NCBI GenBank assembly: GCA_002104905.1
Contig: MCFE01000026.1
Location: forward strand, 1-64,000
Source of the DNA: Basidiobolus meristosporus CBS 931.73
Taxonomy: Eukaryota > Basidiobolomycota > Basidiobolomycetes > Basidiobolales > Basidiobolaceae
Reading direction: 5' to 3'
DNA length: 64,000 nucleotides
Shown here: positions 45,871-59,018 of the stretch, in pieces
Layout of the letters: every line of letters begins with the position of its first letter
How positions within the stretch are numbered: position 1 is the stretch's first letter
Notes under the pieces: model-generated
Told to the model about the DNA's origin: nothing
Databases searched by the model: none
The model's input: only the letters and a program-made list of their open reading frames with translations
Made by a program: the position numbers and the translations under genes

Positions 45871-48800
45871 CTAGGGTGAGAGCAATCTTTGGAGTTCCTC
45901 CAACAACAATGGATCAACCTGACTCAGGACTTGCTGTTGAAACATTTGTGGACCTCCATGTGCGTTCTCACTTTCCTTCAGTTTGATCTGTGTGTAGTGT
46001 ATTAGATTAGTGGAGTATACAGGGTCGTGTTGCAAAAGCTATTCACGCAGGTTAGTATGGAGATGTGGAAGAAAAGCAACCAATCATGGTCTACCTCTCG
46101 GCGTCGGTTGCTCTCGGGATTTCCCTCTGAATCCTCCTCATACTCAGCGTTCTCGTCCCAGTAGATGGATGAGCTATATGAAGTAAAGTTAGGAAGCTCC
46201 ATTCCGTATGGCTCATTTCTCACTATGTACATACTCTCCATCCCCGCTTTCCTTAACCTCAGTCAGAACATCAGTCCAGATTCCCACCAATTGAGGGAAT
46301 CGTTGATTCAACTCCGGTATATCGAAGGCAGCGAGAGTAATGAATGCCAGAGCATTCAGCTTTCTCTGTTTGGGATGGCCCATGTTATCAAACTACAAAT
46401 GAAACAGGGTCAATGGATTTGGAGTAGAAAGCACATGTTTGTCACCCTACCTTATCAATCCACTGGTCAAGGAAAACCCCTAGAAGGTCTGGCTGCGGAG
46501 GATTGCATCGTTCACCAGCCATTCTCACAAATTTGACGAAGAGCTCCGGATCAACCAAGGCCACGCGGGCAAAAGTGCACAAATAGTTGACCAACACATA
46601 TGCGTATTCCTAGTTGTTGAAGCATGGTTAGCTTAAGCTGCGTCTCTGGACTCCTCGAACTAGCTAACCTTGTTTTCCAAGATCGCAGTCATTAGCTTCC
46701 ACAATAAACCTGAGGATATCATCGATTCACCACACAAGTTCATGCGATTTAACTGAACAATGGTTTCGATCACATGTGTAACAACTCTACATGCTTCAGG
46801 CTTCAGGTCACCCAAGAGTCTGGTAAATGCTTCCATGATCGGATTCGAGAAATTCTGCGCAAAGAGTTACTAACTGTAGCAAGGCGCTTTTCGTTTGCAA
46901 GACGCTACCTGTAGAATCATATCTGGGGCGAGGAGTAAATAGCTCTCAACGATCTTCAAAACCTTCCTCAAGCTTTCAGATCCGTATTCCAATAGATTGA
47001 CTGCATTCGGGAAAATCGAATACAGTTCTTGCGAGCATTGAGTGGAATTCTGGACCGCAATATGCCATAAATCCAGGCCATCCTCTAGTAAATATACATG
47101 GGCGGGCTACATCTATTGTGAGAATCATCGCCAGAAACAAAACAAGAAATTTGCCACATACATGGTTGAGATCAATGCTATGCTGGACGAGAGGAACGAC
47201 AAAATTATGCATATTAGTTGAGGCCTCGCCCAGAGCCTAGAGTAAATGCAATAAATTAATATTCTTCCAGAAATGGCTTCGTCAAGGCCATAGCACTTAC
47301 TCCAACAAGCTTGGTGACCGTCAACAATATGGAGGACTTGAAAAGGTTTTCATCTTGAGACCCGAACCAGAGTGGTGGTAGCAGATCCATTACCCGTTGA
47401 GCGAAAGGAAGTATCTGAAAAGCCACGGTAAGTTTAGACCCGGCGCAACTCTTCCGTGGGAAACAAAGCGTACCTGCTTCTCCATACGCTCAACTATCAT
47501 TGCTAATGTGTTCAAGACACGCATTCTACTGTCGAACTCTTCAACAGAGCCCAGCATCTTGGTAATCGACTCAATGGAAGGTTCAAGGTATGGAATGAAT
47601 TTCTCGGGTTCGAAATCCCAGTCGTCAATGCGTAGAAAAGGTTAAGGATTATAAAATGGCCAATACACAACACAATCCGAAACTTAGATGAATGCCTAAA
47701 AAGATATAATTTCGTAGATTGGCTACTGCGGTGATTCTGACCACCAGGTCTTCCTCGGAAACCATCAAGTTAAGGAGCATCTTGTACACCTCGATGCGGG
47801 ATTCCTTGGATACTTTAATACCGATCCACTTGCCTATAAGCCAGGCAATTCTGCGGCGAATAATCTTGAAGCTGGATGAGAACTGGTAAGCTTTCAAATT
47901 GTCGGATCCCAGCATAGAAATCTTTGTTATAGTTACTTTGAGCTCTTATTGTTTACCTCCCCGCTCAACCTCTCGATAAGCCATCTATCAAAATCTAAGG
48001 CATCGTAGAGATCATGGGCAGCCAAACCAATTGAACAATAAACAGCATCTTTTAACAGAAGACTATTCATGTCATCTATGCTTCCGTCTACAAAAGCGTT
48101 ATTCGCATATCCGTAAAGAGAAATGCTCAATACGTTCTTACCGGATACACTTCCCAAAGAGTTAAGAAGAACAGGGGTGAGAATTTGACGATATTGCGAA
48201 AACAAGTCCATAAAAACTTTTTCTGCGCAAGCCTATTGCAGAAAATGTCGAGCAAACAAGTCCAAACGGTTAAAACGGTGAAATGATGATGCGCGAGAAC
48301 AAACTTATTACCCGAAGATGATATTCCCAATGATCGGCCTCTTCTTCAGCGAGCCATTCCTCCGGCTCAGTATCCCACATCTCCAGATCCTCCTTCTTTA
48401 GCAATATGTAGTTTGTTATCAGTATCTCGGCAAACCGGGTAACGAAGGTGGGCGTCAAAACGTTATTGTCCAGGACAGCTCGAACCCGGGTGACCTCAGA
48501 ATCTTGGGTGCCTGTCGTTTCGATATACTGCTTAATGAAAATGCTTGAACTCTTGGAGTAAGAATTGAATTTTACCTCCATGACTTGAATAAGCAATGTT
48601 CTTGACAATATTTTTGATAAGCAGAAGCCCCTGAATCAAAAATTTCTCAAAGGGTGGGGGTTGTGATGGTTCTAATGGCCAATGTTTAGTTGAGGTTGCT
48701 GAGATAAGTAGTCTAGAAATGTCTCGATACGTACCTACAACATGTTGGAGATTACTGACTCTGGCCCCTTCCGATAGTAATATATCCCAATAATATTTGA

Positions 48801-50244
48801 TAACTTCGACGAATCCATCGGCCAAAACAAACGAAACGGGATGAAACTTCTGAATATCAAGATATACCTTGCCAACTAAAGTCACGTGTGAGCTTAGTAA
48901 CGTCAACAATTGGGATTCAGGACCATGGGCGTAAGCGGTATTTCCTAAATGGGTGCCACAAAGAAAGATGAGTTTGTGTTTCAGTCTTGTTCAATATGTA
49001 GTAGTATTACTTAGAGATATATATTTGGGTAGATTCCTAACAAGTAGGACATAGAAAGTCTGTATCCCCGACAAAGGCAGCTATTAGAGACCACGCTAAC
49101 GGAATTCTCTCGTAAACTATACGACTGACCTTCGTTTCTTCCAATGCGTTGATATCCTTGAAGCCATGTACGACTAGTCTTCGAAGGCATTTCAATGAAA
49201 TCAAAGAATGTTCAAGCACATTGATCAGATCCTGCGGATTAGCGGTGTTTGCAGCCGCCAGCGCAAATAGAGTATCGGTATGCTGAACATATATATTTGC
49301 TATATGGCGGAAGAGCTCGGGAGAAACCTAGGATTTAAGCCCACTGATCAATAACATATAAGTGACTGCTATCGTTGGCAAGGATGTCTTACACTTTCAA
49401 GCATTCTGCGACTCTTGCTAAGTGTGCGCGAGCAAAGCGCTTTGACCACCAAATGTAAGGTATACAATGCATTCTGTTGAACTACTCTGCTTAAGGGATT
49501 TTCAACAATCGACGTCGACTCTTGTATAATGCGTAGTAGAGTTCTAAGTAACTCAGGCCTAGAGTGCAGTTAGTACCTAGATCTCGGAAAGTACCTGCTC
49601 TGTATATGGTGCACTATTTACCATTCATCTGGCACATCGAATCTAGCAATTTTTGAAGTCAGAACAGCACTCTGAGTAGCAAGCTATAACACGCAATGTT
49701 TGTGAATAAGCCTGCGTTTTTCCGTGAGGTATATATGAGTGTATGCACCTGTTTATGAGGTTCGTCAAAGGATAGTAAAATGCGGTCTCTAATTCTTTTC
49801 TTTTCTTCAGGCGAAATGGCACTACAGAGTTCAATTTCCATTGAGCGAAAAGCACGCACACAAAACATCGCCTCCATCACTTACTTCTTTGCGGTTTTCC
49901 TCCAATATCTATCAATGCCATTTTTTAGGTAAATGATGCTTAACCATCTGATGCTCAAATCAAGGGACTTGTCATAAAATATATCCTACAGTAGAACAGT
50001 TAGTTGACTTTTCAAATATACTAGGAATTTATGGGGCTGCCGCATGATGCGGTGCACTGCTTGCTAGGCAACTCGATCTCTCGTTTTCTTGGATCTTTAA
50101 GGAGCACACATACCTGAAGGATAGCATGGAAATCTGGTGAAGTTTCCCATTGCTTGAGCTGTGCCTCGGCAGGCTTGAGCCTTTCGGGTTCTTGTGATGC
50201 AATCTCACTAAGAGCAGTCAACAATTGCTCTTTTGGGGTTGACA
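45871..50244 (-). CDS. KAP120: Importin-11/Kap120-type nuclear transport receptor, multi-exon
   Basis: Karyopherin-beta that carries cargo between cytosol and nucleus with Ran-GTP. The N-terminus (STPKEQLLTALSEIASQEP, then AEAQLKQWETSPDFHAILQ) is the importin-beta N-terminal domain of the importin-11 type, and the C-terminus ends QVDPLLLEELQRLLSP. Between them a chain of short exons encodes HEAT-repeat helices, for example LEHSLISLKCLRRLVVHGFKD without the last residue, LIKNIVKNIAYSS and EAYKMLLNLMVSEEDLVVRI-like segments. I did not resolve all the splice sites, about fifteen introns, so the span is firmer than the exons. The ATG at 50244 is the first in frame; codons upstream are not ATG. 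It is transcribed in the same direction as, and 297 bp after, the phytochelatin synthase gene. Confidence 0.82.
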
Positions 50245-50541
50245 TGAGCAAAGGATTCAATGCAAAAGTGCAAACTACACAATTAATCTACGCCAAACTA
50301 CGAAGTAAAGCAATGATAAAACAAAAATATTGAATCAATTTTTGTGCTTCATCGCTGAAAAAATCTAAGCCATTCGAAGAATTAGCCATAGCACACCACG
50401 CTCTTTGTTGATTATAATATAGATGGAAGTAACATTACTGGCCCTGACATATTTATTTAATAACTCACTCTTGAGATTAAGGGCACCTATGGATTACTAT
50501 CTGTCAAAAAAGGTGTTTACACTTTTGTACTGCCTAATGAT

Positions 50542-51840
50542 CTACGAGGAATGTTGGCAGCGACATTGCTTTCCGGCCTCCTCTTCACAACATGAGTTCA
50601 ATGATTGAATTTGCTTTAAGAGAAGCCCAACTTCATGCGATACCAGAGGATATTGAGCAGCCGATTCGATAAGCTCTGTGACTAATGGCAATGGTGTGGA
50701 AGGAACACTCCCGGAACACTTTTTACGGCTAGTCTGAAACCAAGCTAGCAAAAAGAGTGAGCGAAAGGCTGCATATTGTCTACGAGAGTTCGGGAGGGTA
50801 TACAAAGCAGATCGGTTCGAGCTGACTTGCTCATATCCACCTCCATTCAAAGTAGCAGGGAGTGCTGCTTCAACAAGCTGATATATAGGAAGTGTTGCCA
50901 TCAACGAGACTAGTTCCTCAACCTTGTGGCGACGTTGTGACTCTTCCTCAGTTTTCTTTGAATCTTCTTCGCTCCAATGCTCTGCCGCTTCATCACTTTC
51001 TATTAGTGTCGGGGTCACTTTCACTTCGACGATGGAACTGTATTCGATTGGGATGCCTTGAACGATTAGCTCTACCAAATCTTTCGACGTTTGGCAATTA
51101 TCGACCTTCAAAGACCTTAAGATTTTGGAGAGATTAAGCCACGAGTTCTTGTTCAATGCCAATCGAAGTAATCCATCTGTGAATTTCTCTGTTTTTTTCA
51201 AGAGTATGTAACCACGTGGCTTTCCGGTTTCTGAATCAATAGGAAGCAGTGACTCCCACAGAAGGTCGAACGGAACCCAATAGACTGGGTATTTGAATCT
51301 GGCAACGTCCAAGATCAGAACCATCTTTTTCTTTTCGTTGATCCCAGCAACGGGTGAATAGTGACCGTCGCCAGTTTGGCCCAACGTCTTACGATGATAA
51401 GCCAGTACCATAATAGTGTCCGAGGACCGCGATACTGCAAGCAGATCGTCCCAAAATTTCTCTTTACTTACCAAATCCGAACGATTGGTTTGTTCGTCGA
51501 GCCCATTACACTTTGCCAAGCATGAGAATTCAGGAAGCGATACCCCCGTTTTACGAACTTGCTCCAACGAACGGCAGCAGTCGAGCATTTCATCACTGTA
51601 CCACCGCCACACACCCTTCCATTGGCGTTTGGGGTCGACTTCTAACGTATTTAGCACCATTGTTAAACTACCCAATGCACAAAAAGCTGGGTCATTCTGA
51701 GTATCGAATTGTTGAATCAGGGCAAAATAGGACTCGAGATTTCCTTCGTTCAACGTCTCCTTAAACAAGGCCTTCCCTTCAGGAGATGCAAAAGCCACTA
51801 GGTTTTCTGGTAGGGGACGTTTGTAAAACGAGTACTGCAT
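50542..51840 (-). CDS. Phytochelatin synthase, single exon
   Basis: Glutathione gamma-glutamylcysteinyltransferase: joins glutathione units into metal-binding phytochelatins, and can also cut glutathione conjugates. 432 residues, no intron. The N-terminal papain-like catalytic domain is complete, with Cys54 (PAFCALGSL), His160 (GDGHYSPVAG) and Asp178 (LILDVARFKYP), matching the plant triad at a constant offset of two residues. WKGVWRWYSDEMLDCC and YHRKTLGQTG are also typical. The C-terminal half is variable and ends with a cysteine-rich tail (CCEEEAGKQCRCQ), as expected for metal sensing. Predicted role: tolerance of cadmium, arsenic and other metals, activated by metal-glutathione. A TATATAAA box lies about 97 nt upstream. 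Confidence 0.96.
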   Translation of the reverse strand: MQYSFYKRPLPENLVAFASPEGKALFKETLNEGNLESYFALIQQFDTQNDPAFCALGSLTMVLNTLEVDPKRQWKGVWRWYSDEMLDCCRSLEQVRKTGVSLPEFSCLAKCNGLDEQTNRSDLVSKEKFWDDLLAVSRSSDTIMVLAYHRKTLGQTGDGHYSPVAGINEKKKMVLILDVARFKYPVYWVPFDLLWESLLPIDSETGKPRGYILLKKTEKFTDGLLRLALNKNSWLNLSKILRSLKVDNCQTSKDLVELIVQGIPIEYSSIVEVKVTPTLIESDEAAEHWSEEDSKKTEEESQRRHKVEELVSLMATLPIYQLVEAALPATLNGGGYEQVSSNRSALYTLPNSRRQYAAFRSLFLLAWFQTSRKKCSGSVPSTPLPLVTELIESAAQYPLVSHEVGLLLKQIQSLNSCCEEEAGKQCRCQHSS

Positions 51841-52694
51841 TCTATACGTACTTGGACAAAGGTGCTCAATACGACTCTTGATTAAGATCTATCACATCAC
51901 ATCCTATCTTGAACCAAAAAAACCTTGATCAAAACATTTATATATTTGGGCGATTATCAGCACTATATCCCCTCACAAATCACATGACGCGATTCTAGAA
52001 CTCGGCAAGTACATCAACACGATCGGCCCATCGCAATTTGTCATGAACACAATCCTCGGTAGCACCAAGCATGTACACATAAACATTACTATTGTGTGGT
52101 GAAAATCCCAAGCCGGGAAAATGGCTCCGTCAAGAGTGCATGGTATTCGGAATAGATCCCCGCAATCCCCTAGGAACTGGCCCAAAAATGAATTCCGATT
52201 CCGAGACTGAAGCTTCTTCATTGTATCCCCCTCTTCCCCATGAAACATCAAGTATTGCTGGCTGCATCGATGGAACGAGGAGATCGGCCTTCCTGACATA
52301 ACCACATGCAATTCTCCAAAAGCGAATATTAATAATAGTCGTAAAGGGCCAGCATATTACAGATATAATTGACATGCATATCAGTAAAATTGCATGTAGC
52401 ACAAGCTCTCAGTATTGTGCTTCGAAATATTCCTCTTCCTGATTCATTGATTTGCTTGGAGTTACATTAGATCTGAACAATTTCCATCTTCGTACAATAC
52501 CGCGTTTTGCCGGACTAGTTTATTTAATTCACTACAAAAGTGACTGGCTTGAGCCAATTTTATGCTTATATATCCCTGCCCCAGTGTGGATTTTTTGTTA
52601 CCACTCAGAACCTTTGATACCTTCTTCGTTGCATTAGTTTCGTTGTTTTGGAGCTCAAGGAACCTTACTAAGTTTATTACTTTGGCCGAGACAA
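51841..52694. other. Divergent promoter region, PCS and sphingomyelin-synthase-like gene
   Basis: Holds the PCS promoter and the upstream region of the next gene. No gene recognised; the minus-strand frame 51973-52311 has no domain. Confidence 0.45.
51937..51944 (-). promoter_or_regulatory. TATA box of phytochelatin synthase
   Basis: TATATAAA on the minus strand about 97 nt before the ATG at 51840. Confidence 0.6.
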
Positions 52695-53692
52695 ATGGAG
52701 CTTGAACCTTTCTGGAAGCTCCTCAAGAAATATGTACTGGAGCGTTGGGTTCTGACTCGACAAATTGTTATCCTTCTCGTGTGTATCATTATTCCCTGGG
52801 GCATTTCATATTATTTGATGGTAACGTGTTCCCGTTTACCTCCAGGCTCTGTTGGTTTTGCTCATCTTGTCTTGTAGAATGTGCTTTCTAACTACGCGTC
52901 GTACCGCAGTCCTAGTAATAGGACGAATCCCGTGATGCCTGATGCAGGTAATTCGTTGAGGGGATTTGTCACTTGAAACTTCCAACTAAAGTCGCTCCGT
53001 GCAACTTCTTTGCGCTGTACAGGTTTTGAGGTTATCCCCGAAATGCATAACATTGGGCTCACCGATGCCTTTGATGGAATCACTTTCGCCTTTCTGGCCC
53101 TCCTAGTATTAGCTCACAGGACCCCACTCAAGATCGTAGTCCACGCCCTGTGCGTTAGTTTCATGAACAATATTATGAGAACGTAAGGACAGCGATTCAG
53201 ATATCTCCATATTGTCTGTAGCTCAATCGTTTCCCCCAATCTAGCACCACTGTGGCCATCACTTCGGTGGTAGATCCTCGCCCCAGTTGTGAGCAAGTAA
53301 CCAGCAATTTCTGGTTCTCCTTTGCTCTCCATCGCTGCGGGGATGCCATTTTCTCCGGACACACATCCATCTTCATGCTTTGCGCCATGGTGTGGGTTAC
53401 CTACGCACCAAGAAACCGCATTGGGATTCTGGGAATCTTTTTGATGATTGGTCTGGTCATTGGAGGCAGTTTAATTATCATTTCCAATCGCACGCACTAC
53501 ACCGTTGATGTGCTACTTGCCATATATATTTGTTTTGGTAATTGGTATGCATTCCGGTGGTTCTGGGAGCTTTACGTCGTCCGAGAGAATCGCTTCAAGG
53601 AACTCAACTTCACCCCCGCGTATGAAAGGAAACTCGACAGTAACCGTAACTCCGTCATGCCTACAATTAGAGAGCTAGAGAACGGACAGTAG
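52695..53692 (+). CDS. Sphingomyelin-synthase-like (PAP2_C) membrane enzyme, four exons
   Basis: Exons 52695-52820, 52878-52947, 53023-53182 and 53245-53692 join in frame to 267 residues with about six membrane segments. The lipid-phosphate-transferase core is plain: HRCGDAIFSGHT carries the first catalytic His, and NRTHYTVDVLLAIY the second His and the Asp, as in sphingomyelin synthases (CGDxxxSGHT...HYTxDV). These enzymes move a phospholipid head group onto ceramide or a related acceptor in Golgi or plasma membrane. The usual fungal sphingolipid enzyme is Aur1 (inositol-phosphoceramide synthase), which has a different pattern. Head group and acceptor cannot be read here; ceramide phosphoethanolamine or a phosphatidylcholine exchange are alternatives. 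It lacks the N-terminal SAM domain of animal SMS1. Confidence 0.85.
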
Positions 53693-54736
53693 AGCTAATC
53701 AACATAGCTAATCCCTAATTACTGTGTCTAATATCATAGTTATTTTAATTTGCAAACTCTCACTTAATCAATTTAAGCTCGCGCATTTTAGTCCTTCCAA
53801 CTGTATCATATTGCTAAATTTCTTACACCGTGTGATACCAGAGCTGACCGATAGTCATTGGTCAAGGTGACGCATTCCAATGTCACACCGGTTTCTCATC
53901 TATTAAAACTCCACTTTTACCGAGACTAGTAGAGTACCAGTTGGTATGGCGGTTGGAGCGGTGTTTTCCCGATGGCCCGCGTTGGTATCAATTGGTAGAT
54001 AGCTCCGCGGAATTCAGGTTTACACTAGACGCCTAATTATGGAATATGGTTTAATCTCTGATATTAACCTTTTCGAGATGGTGATTAGTTGCGGTCCACT
54101 CTGCTTCGCTTTCCTCGTAGTGTTGGTCTTGTTGTTCCCATGGGCTTTACGCATAGCATAGCTTGTCCAACACACATATGTGTCTATCTTGGGTTCAGCA
54201 CATACAAATAGACAGGTCCTACTCCATCCGCCTGATACCACAGCAATGTTGAATGACTGAAGTGAAAAGCTATTTGGTGGATAGGCCAAGGGACCTACTT
54301 TCGGGTTCGTATGTAAGGTGCAACAGTATCCAGTAGTTAGGTTAGCGTGGCATGACTAGATTTTGTGACGTGCATGTAGTGGCATGTTACCTGAGATTGG
54401 ATGAATAAATCCATTGAGTTTTAAGTATCTTGCATATATAAATCATATTCAGGAGAGCGATTTTTTCAAGTAAACCTGGTACGATTGATTGAAAATAATG
54501 CTTTTGAACTCTAAACAAACGCACATGTCGTGTGATTCTCCTTTTATAACATATCACTGCTGACTTCAGGGAATCTGTGTAGGTTTCCTGGTTTAACATC
54601 GATCTGTCCATTTGATAAGCCTCTCTGCTTTGTTTAATGCTCAGATTGTTCCACACATATTAGCTTTTAGATATTGAGCGCACTACACAACTCGTCACGC
54701 CTGGTGTTCGTCTCCTCTTTTAAAGAATCTTAGCCC
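53693..54736. other. Intergenic, about 1 kb
   Basis: No gene recognised. Small minus-strand frames (54020-54289, 54387-54656) have no domain or promoter arrangement. The last 100 bp lead into the dynactin start codon. Confidence 0.45.
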
Positions 54737-57700
54737 ATGTCCGCTTCTGCCTTTCATACCCCAAATCGTACTATACCCCCCTCGCCTTCGACTCCACAGC
54801 TCCAGATCGGCACTCGTGTCCAGGTTCAGAACAAGCCAGGAACTGTTCGTTTCGTAGGAAACACCTCGTTTGCTAAGGGAAAATGGATAGGGGTTGAGTT
54901 GGATGAGCCGCTGGGGAAAAACGATGGGATCGTGGAGGGTATCACATATTTCACGTGCGAGCCACAGCATGGAATGTTTGTCCGTACTTCTCAGCTCAGA
55001 CCTTTGCAGGAGGACGGTGCGCCAAACACACCAGGATCAACTCAACTACGTCGCCCAACAACTGCCCCTTTTTCTGAGGTGAGAAAAGGGCTTACACCAG
55101 CCTCAGTTGTACCTTCATTCCGTCCTCGCGGGACCCCTGGAATCTCAACCCCAAGCCGATTACCAGCCCCTTCAGGGATCAGCTCTAGTTCTCTGGCTCG
55201 CACTATCAAGAGAAACACAGACACATCATTTCCCGATACTCCAACTACAGTGCCAAACACTCCAAATGCAACTGAAAACACGCCTGAGCCAACACCAGTT
55301 GCTCCAAGCCCTACTCCGTTAGATGCCGGTACCCCTCGGAATTTATCTAGAATGACCACGCCGAAGACGCTAACACGAAGCAACGATCAGGTTTGGCTCA
55401 TGGATATCCATTTATTCATATCTTACGCAGAGCCCGTCTAATGCTCCATGTATTTTTATTCTATTCCAACAGATGGTTTCTGCGAAAGAATACGATGACC
55501 TGAGGTTCAAGCTTGAGATACTGGAGCATAAGCGAGTAGAAGAACGCGAGCGCTGGAAAGAGCAGGAGAAGATTCGTAGCGAAGCGGAACAGTTTCTAGC
55601 CATTAAGCAGAAGCTCAACTGTGAGTTTCACGCGCATGTGTGTTTGTTTTTCAATTGTTACTGACCTTTCAATGTCATAACAGTGAAGTTTAATGAGTTG
55701 CAAGCGGAGCTTCGAGACCACAAGAGGTTGCTCAAGGAAGCCACGGCGGAGAAGGAAAACTTGGAACTGAAATATACCGACATCTCCGAGTCTTTGGAGA
55801 TGATGACTTTGGACAAAGAAATGGCCGAAGAAAAAGCAGAGAACATGAATCAAGAAATCGTACTCTTAAGAGAAAAAATAGAGGAAATGAGTGTGGATTT
55901 AGAAGTCTTCAGAAGAGAAAGTAATTGATGGAGCTACATCTTTCTTGTTGCACATCTTGCTAAAACTCTTTTACATATCTTCTTAGAAGGGCTATCGGGT
56001 GATACCGATAATGAGCATTCCACCATCGAGTTGGTCCAGTTGCAACGCCAAAACGATCGATTAAAGGATGCGTTGGTTCGAATTCGAGACGTCACTTCGG
56101 AGCAAGAAGCAGAGTTGAATCGAAAGATCAAATCATTGGAAAAGGACCTATACGATGTGCAAGACATCCAGAATCAATATGCAAAGACGAAGGAGCGGCT
56201 AGAACAAGCAGAGAACCAGGTTGAAGAGCTGAAACAGCGCTTAGATGACTCGGTCGGTGCGGAAGACCTTGTCGAGCAGCTGTCCGAGAAAAATCTGGCT
56301 CTCAGCGAGAAGGTCGAGGAGATGCGACAAATCATCGAGGATTTAGAGGCGTTAAAGGAGCTTAACGATGAGCTTGAGGAGACACATTTTGAAACCGAGA
56401 AACAGCTCCAAGACGAAATCGACATCAAAGATTCTCAACTTCGGGATTATGAGAAGCGACTGGATGCTTCTGAAGAAACGGTTGCTGATTACGAAAACAC
56501 CATCCATCAATTTCGTCAGTTAGTCACGAACCTTCAAAGTGACCTTGAACAGATGAAACAAAAAGAAGAATCTCAAACCGAGACCAACGCCAATATCGAT
56601 ACCCATTCACAGACGATGCTCAACTTGAATATGCAACTGCAAACCACGGCAATGAAAGCGCAAGGGAAAGCGATTGATTTGGAGCTACGTCGGTTGGATG
56701 CTGAACAGGCTGCTGAGCTACTACGATATGTTCAACCGTTCCTTCCGGACTCATTCAAGAATGAAGATGAATCATTACGCTGCTTACTCCTGCTCAAGCG
56801 GATCGCGTTCAAAGCTGATCTAGTCAATAACCACATTGGACAAAAGTACAAGCTTGCTGACAGCCTCCCTAACCTTCTTACCGATGAGATGATCCCCGCC
56901 TGTCTGATGCGTAAAAAGCTTGACTGGCTCTCGAGCTTGGCTTCTAGATTCATCGGCCATGTCAGCTATAGCTCAGTCCCCGAGTTCCTAAAGATAGGCC
57001 CTCTCTACCACGAGTTTCTTGGAGCCGAGCGACGATTGAATGGGTTCATCGAGATGCTGCGAAATGAAAGTCTGCGCGAGTCGGAGTGTTTACTGGATCT
57101 ACAGCGGTTGATTGCTCAGTTTGAGCGTGTAATTAAGAATTATATCCCGGATGGCACATATGATATGGAGTATCTCGACGCCCTTGGAAGAGCTCATGAT
57201 TACAATGCCGAGGAAAGTCTGGTCACATTTGGCTACTTGATGCAACACATCACTTCCGCAGAATTTCAAGAAGAATTCGTCCACGATCCCGCCGTTCTTG
57301 ATAAGGAATTTCTGAATCCTATCAATTCTCTTTTGGTAACCGTCAAGTCCGGTCGAGTAGTCAATCGAAAATTGCTACGTATCATCAACGACACTCTTAA
57401 GCAGGGCTCACATTCGCTAAAACAAGAGATTTTCTCCGAATTCGAACGATTCACTGAAAAAAGCAGCAAGCTTAATCAGTATGCAGAAGAGTTGTGGAAG
57501 CGCGTTTCAGAATTTCTTTCCGAGAAGAAAGCCGTCAAGCAGCAGGTCCAGTTCTCAGAGATTCACCAGATCATGGTGGACACTACCGGTCATGTCTTTG
57601 TAGGCAACGAGGAGTCTCCTTTAGACGAGGCCCTCGCAGCGGGACAAAGCATAAGCCACGATCTTACCAAACTATCCGAGATGATCCTTGACAACAACTG

Positions 57701-58589
57701 CCACGTTTCGATTGCGCGGAAAGAGGCGCCTTGGGCTGAGCGAGCCCGAGAGTTGAAGTCACAGATCATCCTTGCATCCGAGATGGAGCGCAAGATCCAG
57801 CCTTTGAACGAGGAGATTTTATCTTTGATACGGGAAAACAAGATCAAAAATCAAGAGCTGCAAGAGTCCCAAGTAAAAGTCGAGCTGCTGGAGAAGCGAA
57901 TGGAAAACGTTCGCAAGTACACTGACACCATCCACCAGCTAGAAACGGAGCTTACCAAAGTGAAGAAGATCGAAGAGGACTACGAGGAGGCCATCGAAAG
58001 CCTTGAAGTGGAACTGGACGCCGCGGAGAAGAAATACGACCAGTTGGTAGAAAAGATGAAGCTGGGCGGTAGTCCCGTCAAACCGGAATCGACCGCTGAG
58101 CCAAATTCTGGACAATCCAGCAGTGAAGACATAATAGAAATGCCTCAAAAGCAACAGCAGCAGATAGAGTCCCTCAGAGCTGCACTTCGCTATTTGCGCA
58201 CCGAAAATTCGCAACTGAAGGCTCAAAAAGCCTTGGAGGGCATCCAGCTGGAGCGCAACTTTAGGGGACGAGTGTTTGGCCGGGATGGCTCAGCTTCTCG
58301 TGCGGCCGGCGGGCTCAAATCAGTTGCGTTGGAAACCAAATCATTGCTGAAGGAGATCCAAATCATCACCGCTTCCCCGAAGATTGTCGACCTTGGAGCG
58401 GCTACTCAGGGAGACAGGAAATGGACGTCGCTGAAGAAAAAACCCACTTACCAGTACCAGGTACAGCAATCTGTGTTCCATACTTTGCACCAGCGTAGTC
58501 AGCAGTTGCAGCTCAAAATGCTGAAGCTAGCGGGACACAATCAGGACGCTGTCTCTGTGGTTCCGAACGGAGCCACCGCTGTATATTAA
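54737..58589 (+). CDS. DCTN1: Dynactin subunit p150Glued, four exons
   Basis: Links dynein to microtubules and activates its long-range movement; cytosolic. Exons 54737-55390, 55473-55620, 55684-55920 and 55987-58589 give 1,213 residues, the normal size. An N-terminal CAP-Gly domain (about 24-90) carries the EB1/tubulin-binding GKNDG and the GMFVRTSQL end. A Ser/Thr/Pro-rich basic linker follows (many TP and SP pairs). The first long coiled coil runs from about 219 to 535, a globular dynactin domain occupies about 540-890 (AQGKAIDLELRRLDAEQAAE onwards), and a second coiled coil lies at about 930-1100. The final 100 residues are polar. Every intron lies in the N-terminal third; the last exon alone holds 2.6 kb. 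Confidence 0.95.
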
Positions 58590-59018
58590 GTCGCTCGGTG
58601 GCGATTGTGATTGGACCGTCCCTGTTAAATTTTAATCATCATTCAGTTGTATCTTATACCCTTTGCGGTTGTGTAGCTTGTTCCACAAGCCGCCCAGCGC
58701 GTGCGCATCAATTCTACGCTCAATTAAATTTCCACTTGGTTTGTCCTAGCTCACCAATCCTGGTAGATAAGGTTTAGTTTGTTACTCTGGTGTGTGTAAC
58801 CACCATTACGGTAGCATTGAGTGTTCATGTGACAGCTGAGACTTTTGTTTGGCTACCGAGGTTCGTGGCCAGAATATCCATTTCCAGGAGTGATTTGAAG
58901 CATTGATTTCACGTGATACTCCCGCACCATGACAAGCCTTATTTAAAACCCAGCAAATTCGGTCGAGTCGTTATAAACTTCGCTTTACAGGCTACCGGCC
59001 TATCACATCTTAATAAAT
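58590..59018. other. Intergenic with NTE1 promoter
   Basis: A TATTTAAAA box at 58940-58948 lies about 75 nt before the NTE1 start codon. No other feature seen. Confidence 0.5.
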
